Shown here in pieces: positions 1 through 6,907 of a stretch of DNA of 10,906 nt. Position 1 is the stretch's first letter. Each line of letters starts with the position of its first letter. The notes beneath the pieces were generated by a model, which saw only the letters and a list, made by a program, of their open reading frames with translations, was not told the DNA's origin and made no database searches. This stretch comes from Muricomes sp. (GTDB lineage: Bacteria > Bacillota > Clostridia > Lachnospirales > Lachnospiraceae), in contig JAHHTM010000022.1 in assembly GCA_020024675.1 (NCBI GenBank), positions 1-10,906 on the forward strand. Reading direction: 5' to 3'. A program made the translations under genes and the position numbers.

Positions 1-588
1 CTGTCCTGCTGCAGGAATCATTTCATTCGGCTCAAAATATCTAGAAATTCTTTTGGAAAGCCCCAGTCTTTTCAGCCCAGCTGCCGCTAATACTAATGCA
101 CTATATTCCCCTGAATCCAGTTTATCAAGACGTGTCAGAACGTTTCCACGTACACTTTTAAATTCTGCATTCGGATATATTTCCTTTAATTGAAGTATTC
201 TTCTAAAGCTGGAACATCCTATAGGCTTTGACAATTCCAGTTCATCTATATTCTCTGGAAGTACCAGAACATCTCTTGGATCTTCTCTTTTTGAAAAGGC
301 AAGAATCGGCAATTCCCCTGGAACTTCCATGGGCATATCTTTTAAGCTGTGAACCGAAAGATCACTTTTTCCTTCCAAAAGAGCCTTATCCAGTTCCTTT
401 ACAAACAATCCTTTTCCTCCAACTTTATCGAGTGTTCTATCTAATATAATGTCCCCTGTAGTCTTCATCGTCAAAAGTTCTACATCCAGCTTTTTATTAT
501 TGGTGCGAATATACTCTCTCACCATTTCACTTTGTATGACTGCCAGTTTACTCTCTCTACTTCCAATCACCACTTTTTTTCTATTCAT
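1..588 (-). CDS. hemC: Hydroxymethylbilane synthase (porphobilinogen deaminase), 3' end cut by window
   Basis: The enzyme joins four porphobilinogen molecules into hydroxymethylbilane, the linear tetrapyrrole precursor, in the cytoplasm. The visible 196 codons run from ATG at 588 to the window edge. Seen: IGSRESKLAVIQ at residues 8-19; the SVHSLKDMP loop (78-86), whose Asp84 matches the catalytic Asp of the family; the substrate-binding CSSFRR (125-130, usually TSSLRR); GNVLTRLDKL (148-157); and IPAAGQ at the very edge. Family members are about 290-310 aa, so roughly a third is missing, including the Cys that carries the dipyrromethane cofactor. The start lies 8 bases inside the preceding sirC-like gene. 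The only ribosome-site-like sequence is a weak GGGTG upstream, so translational coupling is likely. Identification is very secure. Confidence 0.97.
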   Translation of the reverse strand, partial: MNRKKVVIGSRESKLAVIQSEMVREYIRTNNKKLDVELLTMKTTGDIILDRTLDKVGGKGLFVKELDKALLEGKSDLSVHSLKDMPMEVPGELPILAFSKREDPRDVLVLPENIDELELSKPIGCSSFRRILQLKEIYPNAEFKSVRGNVLTRLDKLDSGEYSALVLAAAGLKRLGLSKRISRYFEPNEMIPAAGQ

Positions 589-1057
589 TCGTTGTTTCAC
601 ACCCTTTTTTTAAAAAATCTTCTATTTTTTCTCTTAGTATTTTTGTCTGTTTATGATTTTTACCTCCGCTGTTAACACCAATAACAACTTCGTTGTATTG
701 TATAATTCCCGGAAAGTGAAAATCACATTTGTTTTGATCAGACGATATATTCACAAGAATTTTTTTTTCTTTGCATACCCTGTATATTTGATTATTTACC
801 TCCTCATCATTCGTTGCACCTAACACAATATCTGCATCTTTTATGTCTTCGTTATCATATTTTTTCTTTTTCCAGATCACTTTTTTATCTTGAGCCATAT
901 CCTGGATAAATCCTGTAACTTCTGGTGCAACGACAACAACATTATCTGCAAATTCTAAAAGAGTTTTAATTCTTCTCTCCGCGATCTTCCCACCGCCCAC
1001 TACTACGATCTTCTGCATCGTAATATCTATGTATAGTGGAAACTTTTTATTTTTCAT
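581..1057 (-). CDS. Precorrin-2 dehydrogenase (SirC/Met8/CysG N-terminal type)
   Basis: A 158-aa protein of the family that oxidises precorrin-2 to sirohydrochlorin with NAD+; some members also insert iron to make sirohaem. Seen: the N-terminal FPLYIDIT strand typical of the family, the Rossmann motif VVVGGGKIAERR (18-29), ATNDEEVN (81-88), then a CDFHFP segment and IGVNSGGK near the C-terminus. The methyltransferase half of CysG is absent, so this is the stand-alone form. The start at 1057 is preferred over the internal Met14 because family members begin with this FPL-(F/Y)-(I/L)-D strand. It overlaps the end of hemA by 11 bases with only a distant AAGGA, so it is probably coupled to hemA. 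The position of the Met8 catalytic Asp holds Ser (see findings), so chelatase activity is doubtful. Confidence 0.9.
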   Translation of the reverse strand: MKNKKFPLYIDITMQKIVVVGGGKIAERRIKTLLEFADNVVVVAPEVTGFIQDMAQDKKVIWKKKKYDNEDIKDADIVLGATNDEEVNNQIYRVCKEKKILVNISSDQNKCDFHFPGIIQYNEVVIGVNSGGKNHKQTKILREKIEDFLKKGCETTNE

Positions 1058-2276
1058 AAACTTTTTTCAATCCTTCCACACATTCACAAAAAATATCTTG
1101 TTCTAATACATCACGTAATCCAAAGATCATTTTCAGAACTACTTTGCCTGTTGCTGCGTCTACTGCTTCTACCAACGCTTTTTTATCTTTTTCATCTAAT
1201 TCTATTTTTTTCAAAACTTTTGTGATTCTTAAGTTCAAATCTTCTACTGCTTCATTCTTTATATTCTGGATTTTTGGATAAACTTCTCTCCCTGAAAACC
1301 AGTCATAAAATTCATCCATTTGTTCTTGTAGTATTTTATCTGCTTTTGTTAAACTTTCCTTTATCTGTGGCGTGATCTGCTCTATTTTAAAACTATCGAT
1401 ATCATAAAATTTTACATAATCCAGTTGTCGAATCTTAGGATCTATATCTCTTGGTACTGCAAGATCAATTAAAATTATCTCTTTTTCAATACTTGCTGTT
1501 TGAAATTGTTCTTTTGTGATCGTACAATTTGGACTAGCTGTTGCTGATACAACCAGATCACATTGTGGTAAAAATTTCATCCTATCTCCATAATTAATAC
1601 GATTACATCCATGTGGAATTTCTACTACTCCACTTTTATACTGGCGTACTGTAACAGTAACATCGGCTCCTTCTTCTTTCAATGCAAGTGCAGCTAATCT
1701 TCCCATTTGCCCATTGCCAATCACCATACATTTTTTTCCTGCAACAAAAATCCCTTGCATATTTAAATGTTGAATAGCCTGATAAATTACAGACGTATTT
1801 GCTCTTGAAAATACAACTTCTGTTTTAACTTTTTTCGCTGCTGTTACAGCCATTCTAAATAATACTTCTAACACATTATCTGTACAATAAACTTCTCTTG
1901 CTAATGTCAATGCATCCTTCACCTGCGTTAGTATCTGATCTTCTGCCAATATCTGAGATTTTAAACCACTTGTTAAATAAAACAGATGCTCTACCGCTTT
2001 TTTTTCTTCACGGGTTACAAAAAATTTCTGATATTCTTCCTCTGATATTTCTTTTTCCTCACACAAGATCTTATAAAGTTCTACTTTACAATGATTTTTT
2101 ACGCTTGTCCAAAGTTCCATTCTATTACAGGTAGATAAAAGCACGCATCCTAAAATTTCCTCTTTGTTTTTTAATTTTTCCATCAAATGTATAGCTGTCT
2201 TTTTTGTAAAAGAAAATTTGGAACGAATATCTAAAGATGCCTTATTAAAATCAATTCCTATCATGAAAATACTCAC
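1047..2276 (-). CDS. hemA: Glutamyl-tRNA reductase
   Basis: This NADPH-dependent enzyme reduces glutamyl-tRNA to glutamate-1-semialdehyde, the first committed step of C5-pathway tetrapyrrole synthesis. The length of 409 aa is normal. Seen: the nucleophilic Cys50 in LLSTCNRMELW (47-57), His97 in the catalytic domain, a somewhat divergent GLKSQILAEDQIL (104-116; the family more often has GLDS...LGE), the nucleotide-binding VIGNGQMG (185-192), and a helical C-terminal dimerisation region. The start is GTG at 2276, chosen because GAGGTG lies 7 bases upstream; the ATG four codons in has no such site. It begins 25 bases after the lysR stop and overlaps the sirC-like gene, so it is the second gene of a lysR-hemA-sirC-hemC operon. 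Confidence 0.97.
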   Translation of the reverse strand: MSIFMIGIDFNKASLDIRSKFSFTKKTAIHLMEKLKNKEEILGCVLLSTCNRMELWTSVKNHCKVELYKILCEEKEISEEEYQKFFVTREEKKAVEHLFYLTSGLKSQILAEDQILTQVKDALTLAREVYCTDNVLEVLFRMAVTAAKKVKTEVVFSRANTSVIYQAIQHLNMQGIFVAGKKCMVIGNGQMGRLAALALKEEGADVTVTVRQYKSGVVEIPHGCNRINYGDRMKFLPQCDLVVSATASPNCTITKEQFQTASIEKEIILIDLAVPRDIDPKIRQLDYVKFYDIDSFKIEQITPQIKESLTKADKILQEQMDEFYDWFSGREVYPKIQNIKNEAVEDLNLRITKVLKKIELDEKDKKALVEAVDAATGKVVLKMIFGLRDVLEQDIFCECVEGLKKVYEK

Positions 2277-2283
2277 TGTGGTT

Positions 2284-2289
2284 CACCTC
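2284..2289 (-). promoter_or_regulatory. Ribosome binding site that fixes the GTG start of hemA
   Basis: GAGGTG on the minus strand ends 7 bases before GTG at 2276. This spacing favours the GTG over the in-frame ATG 12 bases further on. Confidence 0.75.
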
Positions 2290-2301
2290 AAAAACTTATC
2301 T

Positions 2302-3189
2302 TTATTGTTTTGTATCTAAAAATCGTTGGAACAAGGTGTGGTAAATATCAGAATATACACTACCCTTTCTCCATATAAAATTAAAATCATGACATACATT
2401 AAAATCAGGAATGTCGATATTCATCAGCTCTCCTTTAGCAATTTCTTCTTTAACTGCCACTTCATATAAAAACGCAATCCCACAACCTGACTTAGCTAAT
2501 TCTTTAATTGCATGTAAACTTCCTATTTCCGCCATTCTGCTAAAATTGTCAACACTACAGTTTTTCGCTTCTAAATACCTCTCTAACACCTCTCGTGTCC
2601 CTGATCCTGGTTCACGAGCTAACAGTCTTTCTTCAAATAAATCTTCAATCCGTTCAATTTTCTTTTTGAATGGATAATCCGGACAACATACTGCAACATA
2701 TTTTTCTGTTGAATAATGAAGGCAGTCGTAGTCACTTTTCTTAAAATATCCTTCTACAAGTGCAAAATCTAATTTTCCATCTTCTAAACACTTCAATAAT
2801 TCTGTTGTATTTGTAACTTTCATATAGATATGCGAATCTGGATAATCTTTGAGATATCTAGATATTATTTCAGGCATCACAACCTCACCTACTGTTTTGG
2901 TTGCTCCAAATCTAAGTTCTTCCAATGCATTTGAAAGGTTCAGAATCTGTTTCTTTAAATTTGCCTCATCATGGATCATTGTAGATGCTACTTTATATAA
3001 CATCTTACCTGCCTCTGTTAATTTTAATTTTTTTCCTTCCTGACGAAGCAATTTTGTCTCATAATAATTTTCCAGATAGCGAATATGTTGTGACACTGCC
3101 GGTTGTGTAATATTCAGAACTTCTGCTGCTTTCGTGAAGTTCATAAAATGACACACTTGAAAAAATGTTTCCATTCGAAAATCTAACAT
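2302..3189 (-). CDS. LysR-family transcriptional regulator at the head of the hem operon
   Basis: A 295-aa protein of normal LysR length. The N-terminal winged helix-turn-helix is clear: FTKAAEVLNITQPAVSQHI at about 18-36, followed by a linker helix and a periplasmic-binding-like effector domain from about residue 90 to the end. The start is well supported by AAGGGG 6 bases before the ATG. It is transcribed in the same direction as hemA and ends 25 bases before it, so the two are probably co-transcribed. The target and the inducer cannot be read from sequence. By position it may control tetrapyrrole synthesis and its own promoter, but this is inference. LysR proteins are often divergent from their targets; this one is not. 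Confidence 0.93.
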   Translation of the reverse strand: MLDFRMETFFQVCHFMNFTKAAEVLNITQPAVSQHIRYLENYYETKLLRQEGKKLKLTEAGKMLYKVASTMIHDEANLKKQILNLSNALEELRFGATKTVGEVVMPEIISRYLKDYPDSHIYMKVTNTTELLKCLEDGKLDFALVEGYFKKSDYDCLHYSTEKYVAVCCPDYPFKKKIERIEDLFEERLLAREPGSGTREVLERYLEAKNCSVDNFSRMAEIGSLHAIKELAKSGCGIAFLYEVAVKEEIAKGELMNIDIPDFNVCHDFNFIWRKGSVYSDIYHTLFQRFLDTKQ

Positions 3190-3215
3190 AATTTTCCCCT
3201 TTCTTACTTTGTTTT

Positions 3216-3243
3216 ACTATAGCATATTTTTATTGTGTTTGAA
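3216..3243 (-). promoter_or_regulatory. Candidate SigA promoter P1 for lysR-hemA
   Basis: On the minus strand: -35 TTCAAA (3238-3243), a 16-base spacer, and -10 TATAGT (3216-3221) preceded by TG at the extended -10 position (3223-3224). The -10 starts 27 bases upstream of the lysR start, leaving a short leader with the AAGGGG ribosome site. The match to consensus is 4/6 and 5/6. Confidence 0.55.
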
Positions 3244-3262
3244 ATATATATAAATATTTTTT

Positions 3263-3291
3263 ATTATACTTTGTATGAAACATATTGAAAA
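3263..3291 (-). promoter_or_regulatory. Candidate upstream SigA promoter P2 for lysR-hemA
   Basis: On the minus strand: -35 TTTTCA (3286-3291), a 17-base spacer and a perfect -10 TATAAT (3263-3268). The -35 coincides with the T-run that follows the inverted repeat at 3292-3349. The region is very AT-rich, so chance matches are likely. Confidence 0.4.
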
Positions 3292-3349
3292 GCTGCAGTT
3301 TTTGTTTCGATCTTTCACGATTTACATTTTAAAAACCTTAAACTGCAGC
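3292..3349. repeat. Inverted repeat between the sleC-like gene and lysR; possible terminator or operator
   Basis: GCTGCAGTTT (3292-3301) and AAACTGCAGC (3340-3349) are perfect 10-base complements around a 38-base loop. Read on the minus strand, the second arm is followed by TTTTC, so it may be a weak terminator for the sleC-like gene ending at 3382. The long loop is unusual for an intrinsic terminator, and a protein-binding site with spaced half-sites is also possible. This is the only notable structure in the 192-base gap apart from the two candidate lysR promoters. Confidence 0.5.
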
Positions 3350-3381
3350 ATAATTTCAGTTTATTCGCATGATATTTCAAT

Positions 3382-4635
3382 TTAGTTTAATTCTGCTATT
3401 CTTGAAACTCCCACATATATTTCAGAAATTTTATACCATGTAGAATAATCAACTTCTCCTGTCTGTGGCAGCCCAAAAACAGATTGAAATTTTTTTACCG
3501 AAGAAACTGTAGCTGGACCATAAACCCCATCAACAGAAATTTTGGGTATAGCTGGATAAGCTCCCGCCACGACATTTAGTTCCTGCTGCAGTTGTTTTAC
3601 TTTATCACCTCTGCTTCCTGTTCCGATCGTATATCCAGGCCAGGATGCAGGAATCCCTGAAATTTCCTGTGCTGTATTAATATATATATTATCACCATAG
3701 TAATACCTTAAGATTTCTATTGCTGAATATCCTTTATCTCCCAAAGCCTTCGATCCCCACTGAGTTAACCACCCTGGACAACTTACTCTTCTCCCGTCAC
3801 AATACTGTGTAAGGATTGGCTGTTTAACATTTGGTCTAGAAAGATAATCTGAAAACAACTCATCTACTACTTTTGAAATAGAATCAAAAATATTTCTTCC
3901 CGGAATCCATTTATGGTCAAATGCTGTAGAAGACGTAATTGTAAAATCATATCCTTTATTTCTGTACCACTCTGTATATACTCGATTTAATGTAAAGGAC
4001 ATAATTGCCAGTACATTTGCACGGATTGTGCTGGCTGGCCATGTAGCGTAAATCTCACTACTAGCGACATTTTTTATATAATCTTTATACCGTACATAAT
4101 AATCTGTTGCCGTAGAATCTCTTGGTGATCCGTCATGCACCACAATATATTCAGGTACTACAACACGACTTAAAACAATTTCTCCAGTATCCACCAATGG
4201 TTTTACCTCTTCTTCCGAAATTTTAGGTGGATATTCTCCAAAAAGTGTGTGTGCCGGTATTGTAAATACTTCTGTTTGAGGATTGATTGTATCTAGCGGT
4301 CTCAACTGTATATTCTGCATAGCTTCTACATTAGCAAGTATTTCTGCTCCTGCAATTCTTATTGTTTCAAAACCAGGTGCACTGATATCAAATGTATATT
4401 CTGAATATGGCTGTTGCTCTATCTTCGGATCAAGACTATATTCCACAGGTGGAGCAGGAAGATCTATTGTTTCTGTCTGTCCCGACGTATCTGTTTTCAA
4501 CTGCTCGATAAAGCTGTTGGGAACTCCCGTATAAGAAATATTGATTGTTGCATCTGTTACTGGAAATGCAGTTACCCCTGAAACAATATGAAATTTTAGT
4601 TGCCCCTTATCAACAGCATCATTATTTTTAGCCAT
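3382..4635 (-). CDS. SleC-like protein: SpoIID-like lytic domain plus peptidoglycan-binding domain
   Basis: A 417-aa protein with no N-terminal signal peptide. Residues about 10-115 form a beta-rich, transthyretin/carboxypeptidase-regulatory-like region. A proline-rich linker follows (FTIPAHTLFGEYPPKI, 124-139). Residues about 155-320 resemble the SpoIID-like domain of clostridial SleC: VHDGSP, NVASSEIYATWP with Glu194 at the likely catalytic position, SFTLNRVYTEWY (213-224), a YCDGRRVSCPG segment and ILRYYYG. A PG_binding_1 domain closes the protein (about 338-405, with DGVYGPATVSSVKKFQ). In Clostridium perfringens, SleC is made as a precursor, cut by Csp proteases, and hydrolyses spore cortex during germination. 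The same role here is inferred from architecture. A similar precursor cut near residues 140-156 is plausible. The ribosome site AAGAGG, 7 bases before ATG, lies inside the preceding terminator. Confidence 0.85.
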   Translation of the reverse strand: MAKNNDAVDKGQLKFHIVSGVTAFPVTDATINISYTGVPNSFIEQLKTDTSGQTETIDLPAPPVEYSLDPKIEQQPYSEYTFDISAPGFETIRIAGAEILANVEAMQNIQLRPLDTINPQTEVFTIPAHTLFGEYPPKISEEEVKPLVDTGEIVLSRVVVPEYIVVHDGSPRDSTATDYYVRYKDYIKNVASSEIYATWPASTIRANVLAIMSFTLNRVYTEWYRNKGYDFTITSSTAFDHKWIPGRNIFDSISKVVDELFSDYLSRPNVKQPILTQYCDGRRVSCPGWLTQWGSKALGDKGYSAIEILRYYYGDNIYINTAQEISGIPASWPGYTIGTGSRGDKVKQLQQELNVVAGAYPAIPKISVDGVYGPATVSSVKKFQSVFGLPQTGEVDYSTWYKISEIYVGVSRIAELN

Positions 4636-4692
4636 AAAAAAACCTCTTATAAAATCATCATTACTATTGTATGAATGATTTTATAAGAGGTT
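4636..4692 (-). terminator. Strong intrinsic terminator after rseP, overlapping the sleC-like ribosome site
   Basis: Arms 4675-4692 and 4641-4658 are perfect 18-base complements. A further 3 pairs (CAT 4659-4661 with ATG 4671-4673) form past a bulged A, leaving a 9-base loop. On the minus strand the stem is followed by a 7-T tract (4642-4636) that ends directly at the sleC-like ATG (4635-4633). It starts 14 bases after the rseP stop and so closes the uppS-cdsA-dxr-rseP transcript. The AAGAGG ribosome site of the next gene (4643-4648) is wholly inside the 3' arm. Confidence 0.9.
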
Positions 4693-4706
4693 ACTTTTAA
4701 TTTCTG

Positions 4707-5741
4707 TTAAAACAAACGCATAATATCATTAAACAGTACAAAAATCATTAGAGCCATCAATACTGCAAATCCTGCAACATGCACCATCCCCTCTTTTTCT
4801 GGTGGAATTCTCTTACCTCGTACAGCTTCAATTATAAGAAATACAAGTCTTCCTCCATCCAATGCAGGAATCGGAAGTAAATTCATAACTCCAAGGTTTG
4901 CAGAAATAAGGACTGCAAGATTTAGAAGATTTAAAAGAACGACCGGCCATCCTCCCGGAGCAGATTCTTTATATATGTCATCTACCGTCGTAACAATACC
5001 TACCGGACCGGAAAGCTGGTTCATACCAATCTGTCCTGTGACAAGCATCTTCAGACAATCAAATGTGTAGTTTACCCAATATCTTAACGTATATGCACCA
5101 TATTGAATCGACTTAAAAAATCCTGCTTTGGTAAATTCACCGCTAGAACGAAATCCCATTCTAGGAGCATAATCATCCGCAAGTTTTCTTGGTTTTACAA
5201 CAATGGTCGTTTCCTTTCCATTTCGTTCATAAGTTAATTCAATAGGTTCTGAATCAAAATTCATAAGATTCGCAAGAGAAATCTCTTTCCAGAGATGAAT
5301 CTTTTTTCCATTTAATTCAGTAATCACATCTCCTGGCATCATTCCTTCTTCTGCTGCTGAATACCCCTTATCAACATCCGCAACAACCGGAGCATCATAT
5401 CCGATCCATGCAACAATGATTGTTGCAAATACCAATGCCATAATAAAATTAAACACCGGACCTGCAACGATCACAGACATTCTTGCCCAAACAGATTTAC
5501 TATTAAAACTTCCTTCGGACATGTCTTCTGCATCATCTTCTCCCATCATACATGCACCGCCAAATGGAAGTAATTTTAGTGAAAATTTTGTTTCTCCTAT
5601 CTGCTTTCCAAACAATGTTGGTCCCAGACCTAACGAAAACTCATCAACACGTATTCCATTTAATTTTGCAAGAGTAAAATGTCCTAGTTCATGAAATATA
5701 ATAATCGCACTGAACAGAAGTATTGCTAAAATAATCCCCAT
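4707..5741 (-). CDS. rseP: RIP metalloprotease (site-2 protease) RseP
   Basis: An intramembrane zinc protease of the S2P family that cuts membrane proteins such as anti-sigma factors and remnant signal peptides. The 344-aa length is normal for the Gram-positive form with one PDZ domain. Seen: first membrane segment with zinc site HELGH (His17, Glu18, His21); second segment about 88-112 (SVIVAGPVFNFIMALVFA); PDZ about 115-185 (AAEEGMMPGDVITELNG); third segment with NLLPIPALDGG (287-297), whose Asp295 is the third zinc ligand; and a last C-terminal segment about 322-340. AGGTGG lies 6 bases before ATG and overlaps the end of dxr, which stops only 3 bases upstream. It is the last gene of the uppS operon and is followed by a strong terminator. 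Its local substrate is unknown. Confidence 0.96.
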   Translation of the reverse strand: MGIILAILLFSAIIIFHELGHFTLAKLNGIRVDEFSLGLGPTLFGKQIGETKFSLKLLPFGGACMMGEDDAEDMSEGSFNSKSVWARMSVIVAGPVFNFIMALVFATIIVAWIGYDAPVVADVDKGYSAAEEGMMPGDVITELNGKKIHLWKEISLANLMNFDSEPIELTYERNGKETTIVVKPRKLADDYAPRMGFRSSGEFTKAGFFKSIQYGAYTLRYWVNYTFDCLKMLVTGQIGMNQLSGPVGIVTTVDDIYKESAPGGWPVVLLNLLNLAVLISANLGVMNLLPIPALDGGRLVFLIIEAVRGKRIPPEKEGMVHVAGFAVLMALMIFVLFNDIMRLF

Positions 5742-5744
5742 ATA

Positions 5745-6890
5745 TTACCACCTGTTTTTAATAAATTCATATGTTTCCTGCTCTGCATTTAGTATCTCTT
5801 CCAGTGTAGGATCCGGAATATTTTTATGGTTTTCCATACATAACTGAATAATCTTTGGTATTTCCAGATACTTAATTTTTCTATCAAGGAATAATGCAAC
5901 AGCTTTTTCATTTGCCGCATTTAAAACGGTTGGCAATGATCCACCTTTTCTCCCTGCTTCATACGCAAGCTTTAGTCCATAAAATGTCTCCATATCCGGT
6001 TTTTCAAATGTAATCTGTGTAAGTGTAGAAAAATCAAGTCTGTCTCCTGGAAGAAATCTTCTTTCCGGATAATATAGCGCATACTGGATAGGTAATTTCA
6101 TATCTGGTGTTCCTAACTGTGCGATCACTGCCCCATCTTCGTACTCTACCATAGAATGAATAATACTCTGTGGTTGAACTACAACCTGTACATCGTCTAC
6201 CTCTACATCAAACAACCATTTAGCTTCTATTACTTCCAGCCCTTTATTTACCATAGTTGAGGAATCAATCGTGATCTTACGTCCCATTGCCCAGTTTGGA
6301 TGTTTCAACGCATCTTCTACTTTAATATCTTTTAACTCTTCTAATTTTCTTCCTCTGAAAGGGCCACCTGATGCAGTCAGTAATATTTTATGAAGTGCCT
6401 TTCTTTGTCCTCCCTGAAGAGATTGGAATATTGCACTATGCTCACTATCTACTGGAAGAATAGCACACCCATATTCTTTTGCAAGTGGCATAATAATATG
6501 TCCTGCAGTAACAAGCGTTTCCTTATTTGCAAGCGCAATATTTTTTTTTGCCTTAATTGCTTCAATTGTTGGACGAATCCCTATCATTCCAACAATTGCT
6601 GTCACAAGAATTTCCGCTTCTTTCTCGGTAGCAACATCAATAAGTCCGTCCATTCCAGATACAATACGAACCTCAAGATCACGAACTTTGTTTTTGAGTT
6701 CTGTTGCCTTTTCTTCTTTCCATACCGCTACAAGTGATGGGTTAAATTCACGAATCTGCTTTTCAAGTAATTCAATATTGTTTCCAGCTGCCAGCGCTGT
6801 TACTTGAATATCACCATTTTGTCTCACAACATCTAGTGTCTGTGTTCCAATAGAACCTGTCGATCCTAGTATTGCTATTTTTTTCATCAT
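5745..6890 (-). CDS. dxr: 1-deoxy-D-xylulose 5-phosphate reductoisomerase
   Basis: The enzyme converts DXP to 2-C-methyl-D-erythritol 4-phosphate with NADPH, the committed step of the MEP isoprenoid pathway. The length is 381 aa, which is normal. Seen: NADPH site ILGSTGSIG (7-15), ANKETLV (121-127), metal ligands Asp148 and Glu150 in PVDSEHSAIFQ, Glu219 in NKGLEVIEAKWLF, SGGPFRG (174-180), and GSLPTVLNAANE in the C-terminal part. Two adjacent ATGs are possible. GGAGG lies 5 bases before the first (6890) and 8 before the second (6887); MKKIAILG from the second is the more usual start of the family. The neighbours uppS and cdsA use and extend isoprenoid and lipid precursors, so the operon groups envelope precursor steps. 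Confidence 0.97.
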   Translation of the reverse strand: MMKKIAILGSTGSIGTQTLDVVRQNGDIQVTALAAGNNIELLEKQIREFNPSLVAVWKEEKATELKNKVRDLEVRIVSGMDGLIDVATEKEAEILVTAIVGMIGIRPTIEAIKAKKNIALANKETLVTAGHIIMPLAKEYGCAILPVDSEHSAIFQSLQGGQRKALHKILLTASGGPFRGRKLEELKDIKVEDALKHPNWAMGRKITIDSSTMVNKGLEVIEAKWLFDVEVDDVQVVVQPQSIIHSMVEYEDGAVIAQLGTPDMKLPIQYALYYPERRFLPGDRLDFSTLTQITFEKPDMETFYGLKLAYEAGRKGGSLPTVLNAANEKAVALFLDRKIKYLEIPKIIQLCMENHKNIPDPTLEEILNAEQETYEFIKNRW

Positions 6891-6907
6891 TTATTCCTCC
6901 CTATAAT

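Noticed and set aside
3361..3372. TTATTCGCAT shared with 10008-10017
   Set aside because: A ten-base AT-rich match occurring twice in unrelated gaps is not convincing as a regulatory repeat.
6390..6737. 115-codon plus-strand reading frame rich in Cys and Asn
   Set aside because: It is antisense to the conserved core of dxr. The Cys/Asn richness comes from reading the complement of Ala- and Ile-rich codons.
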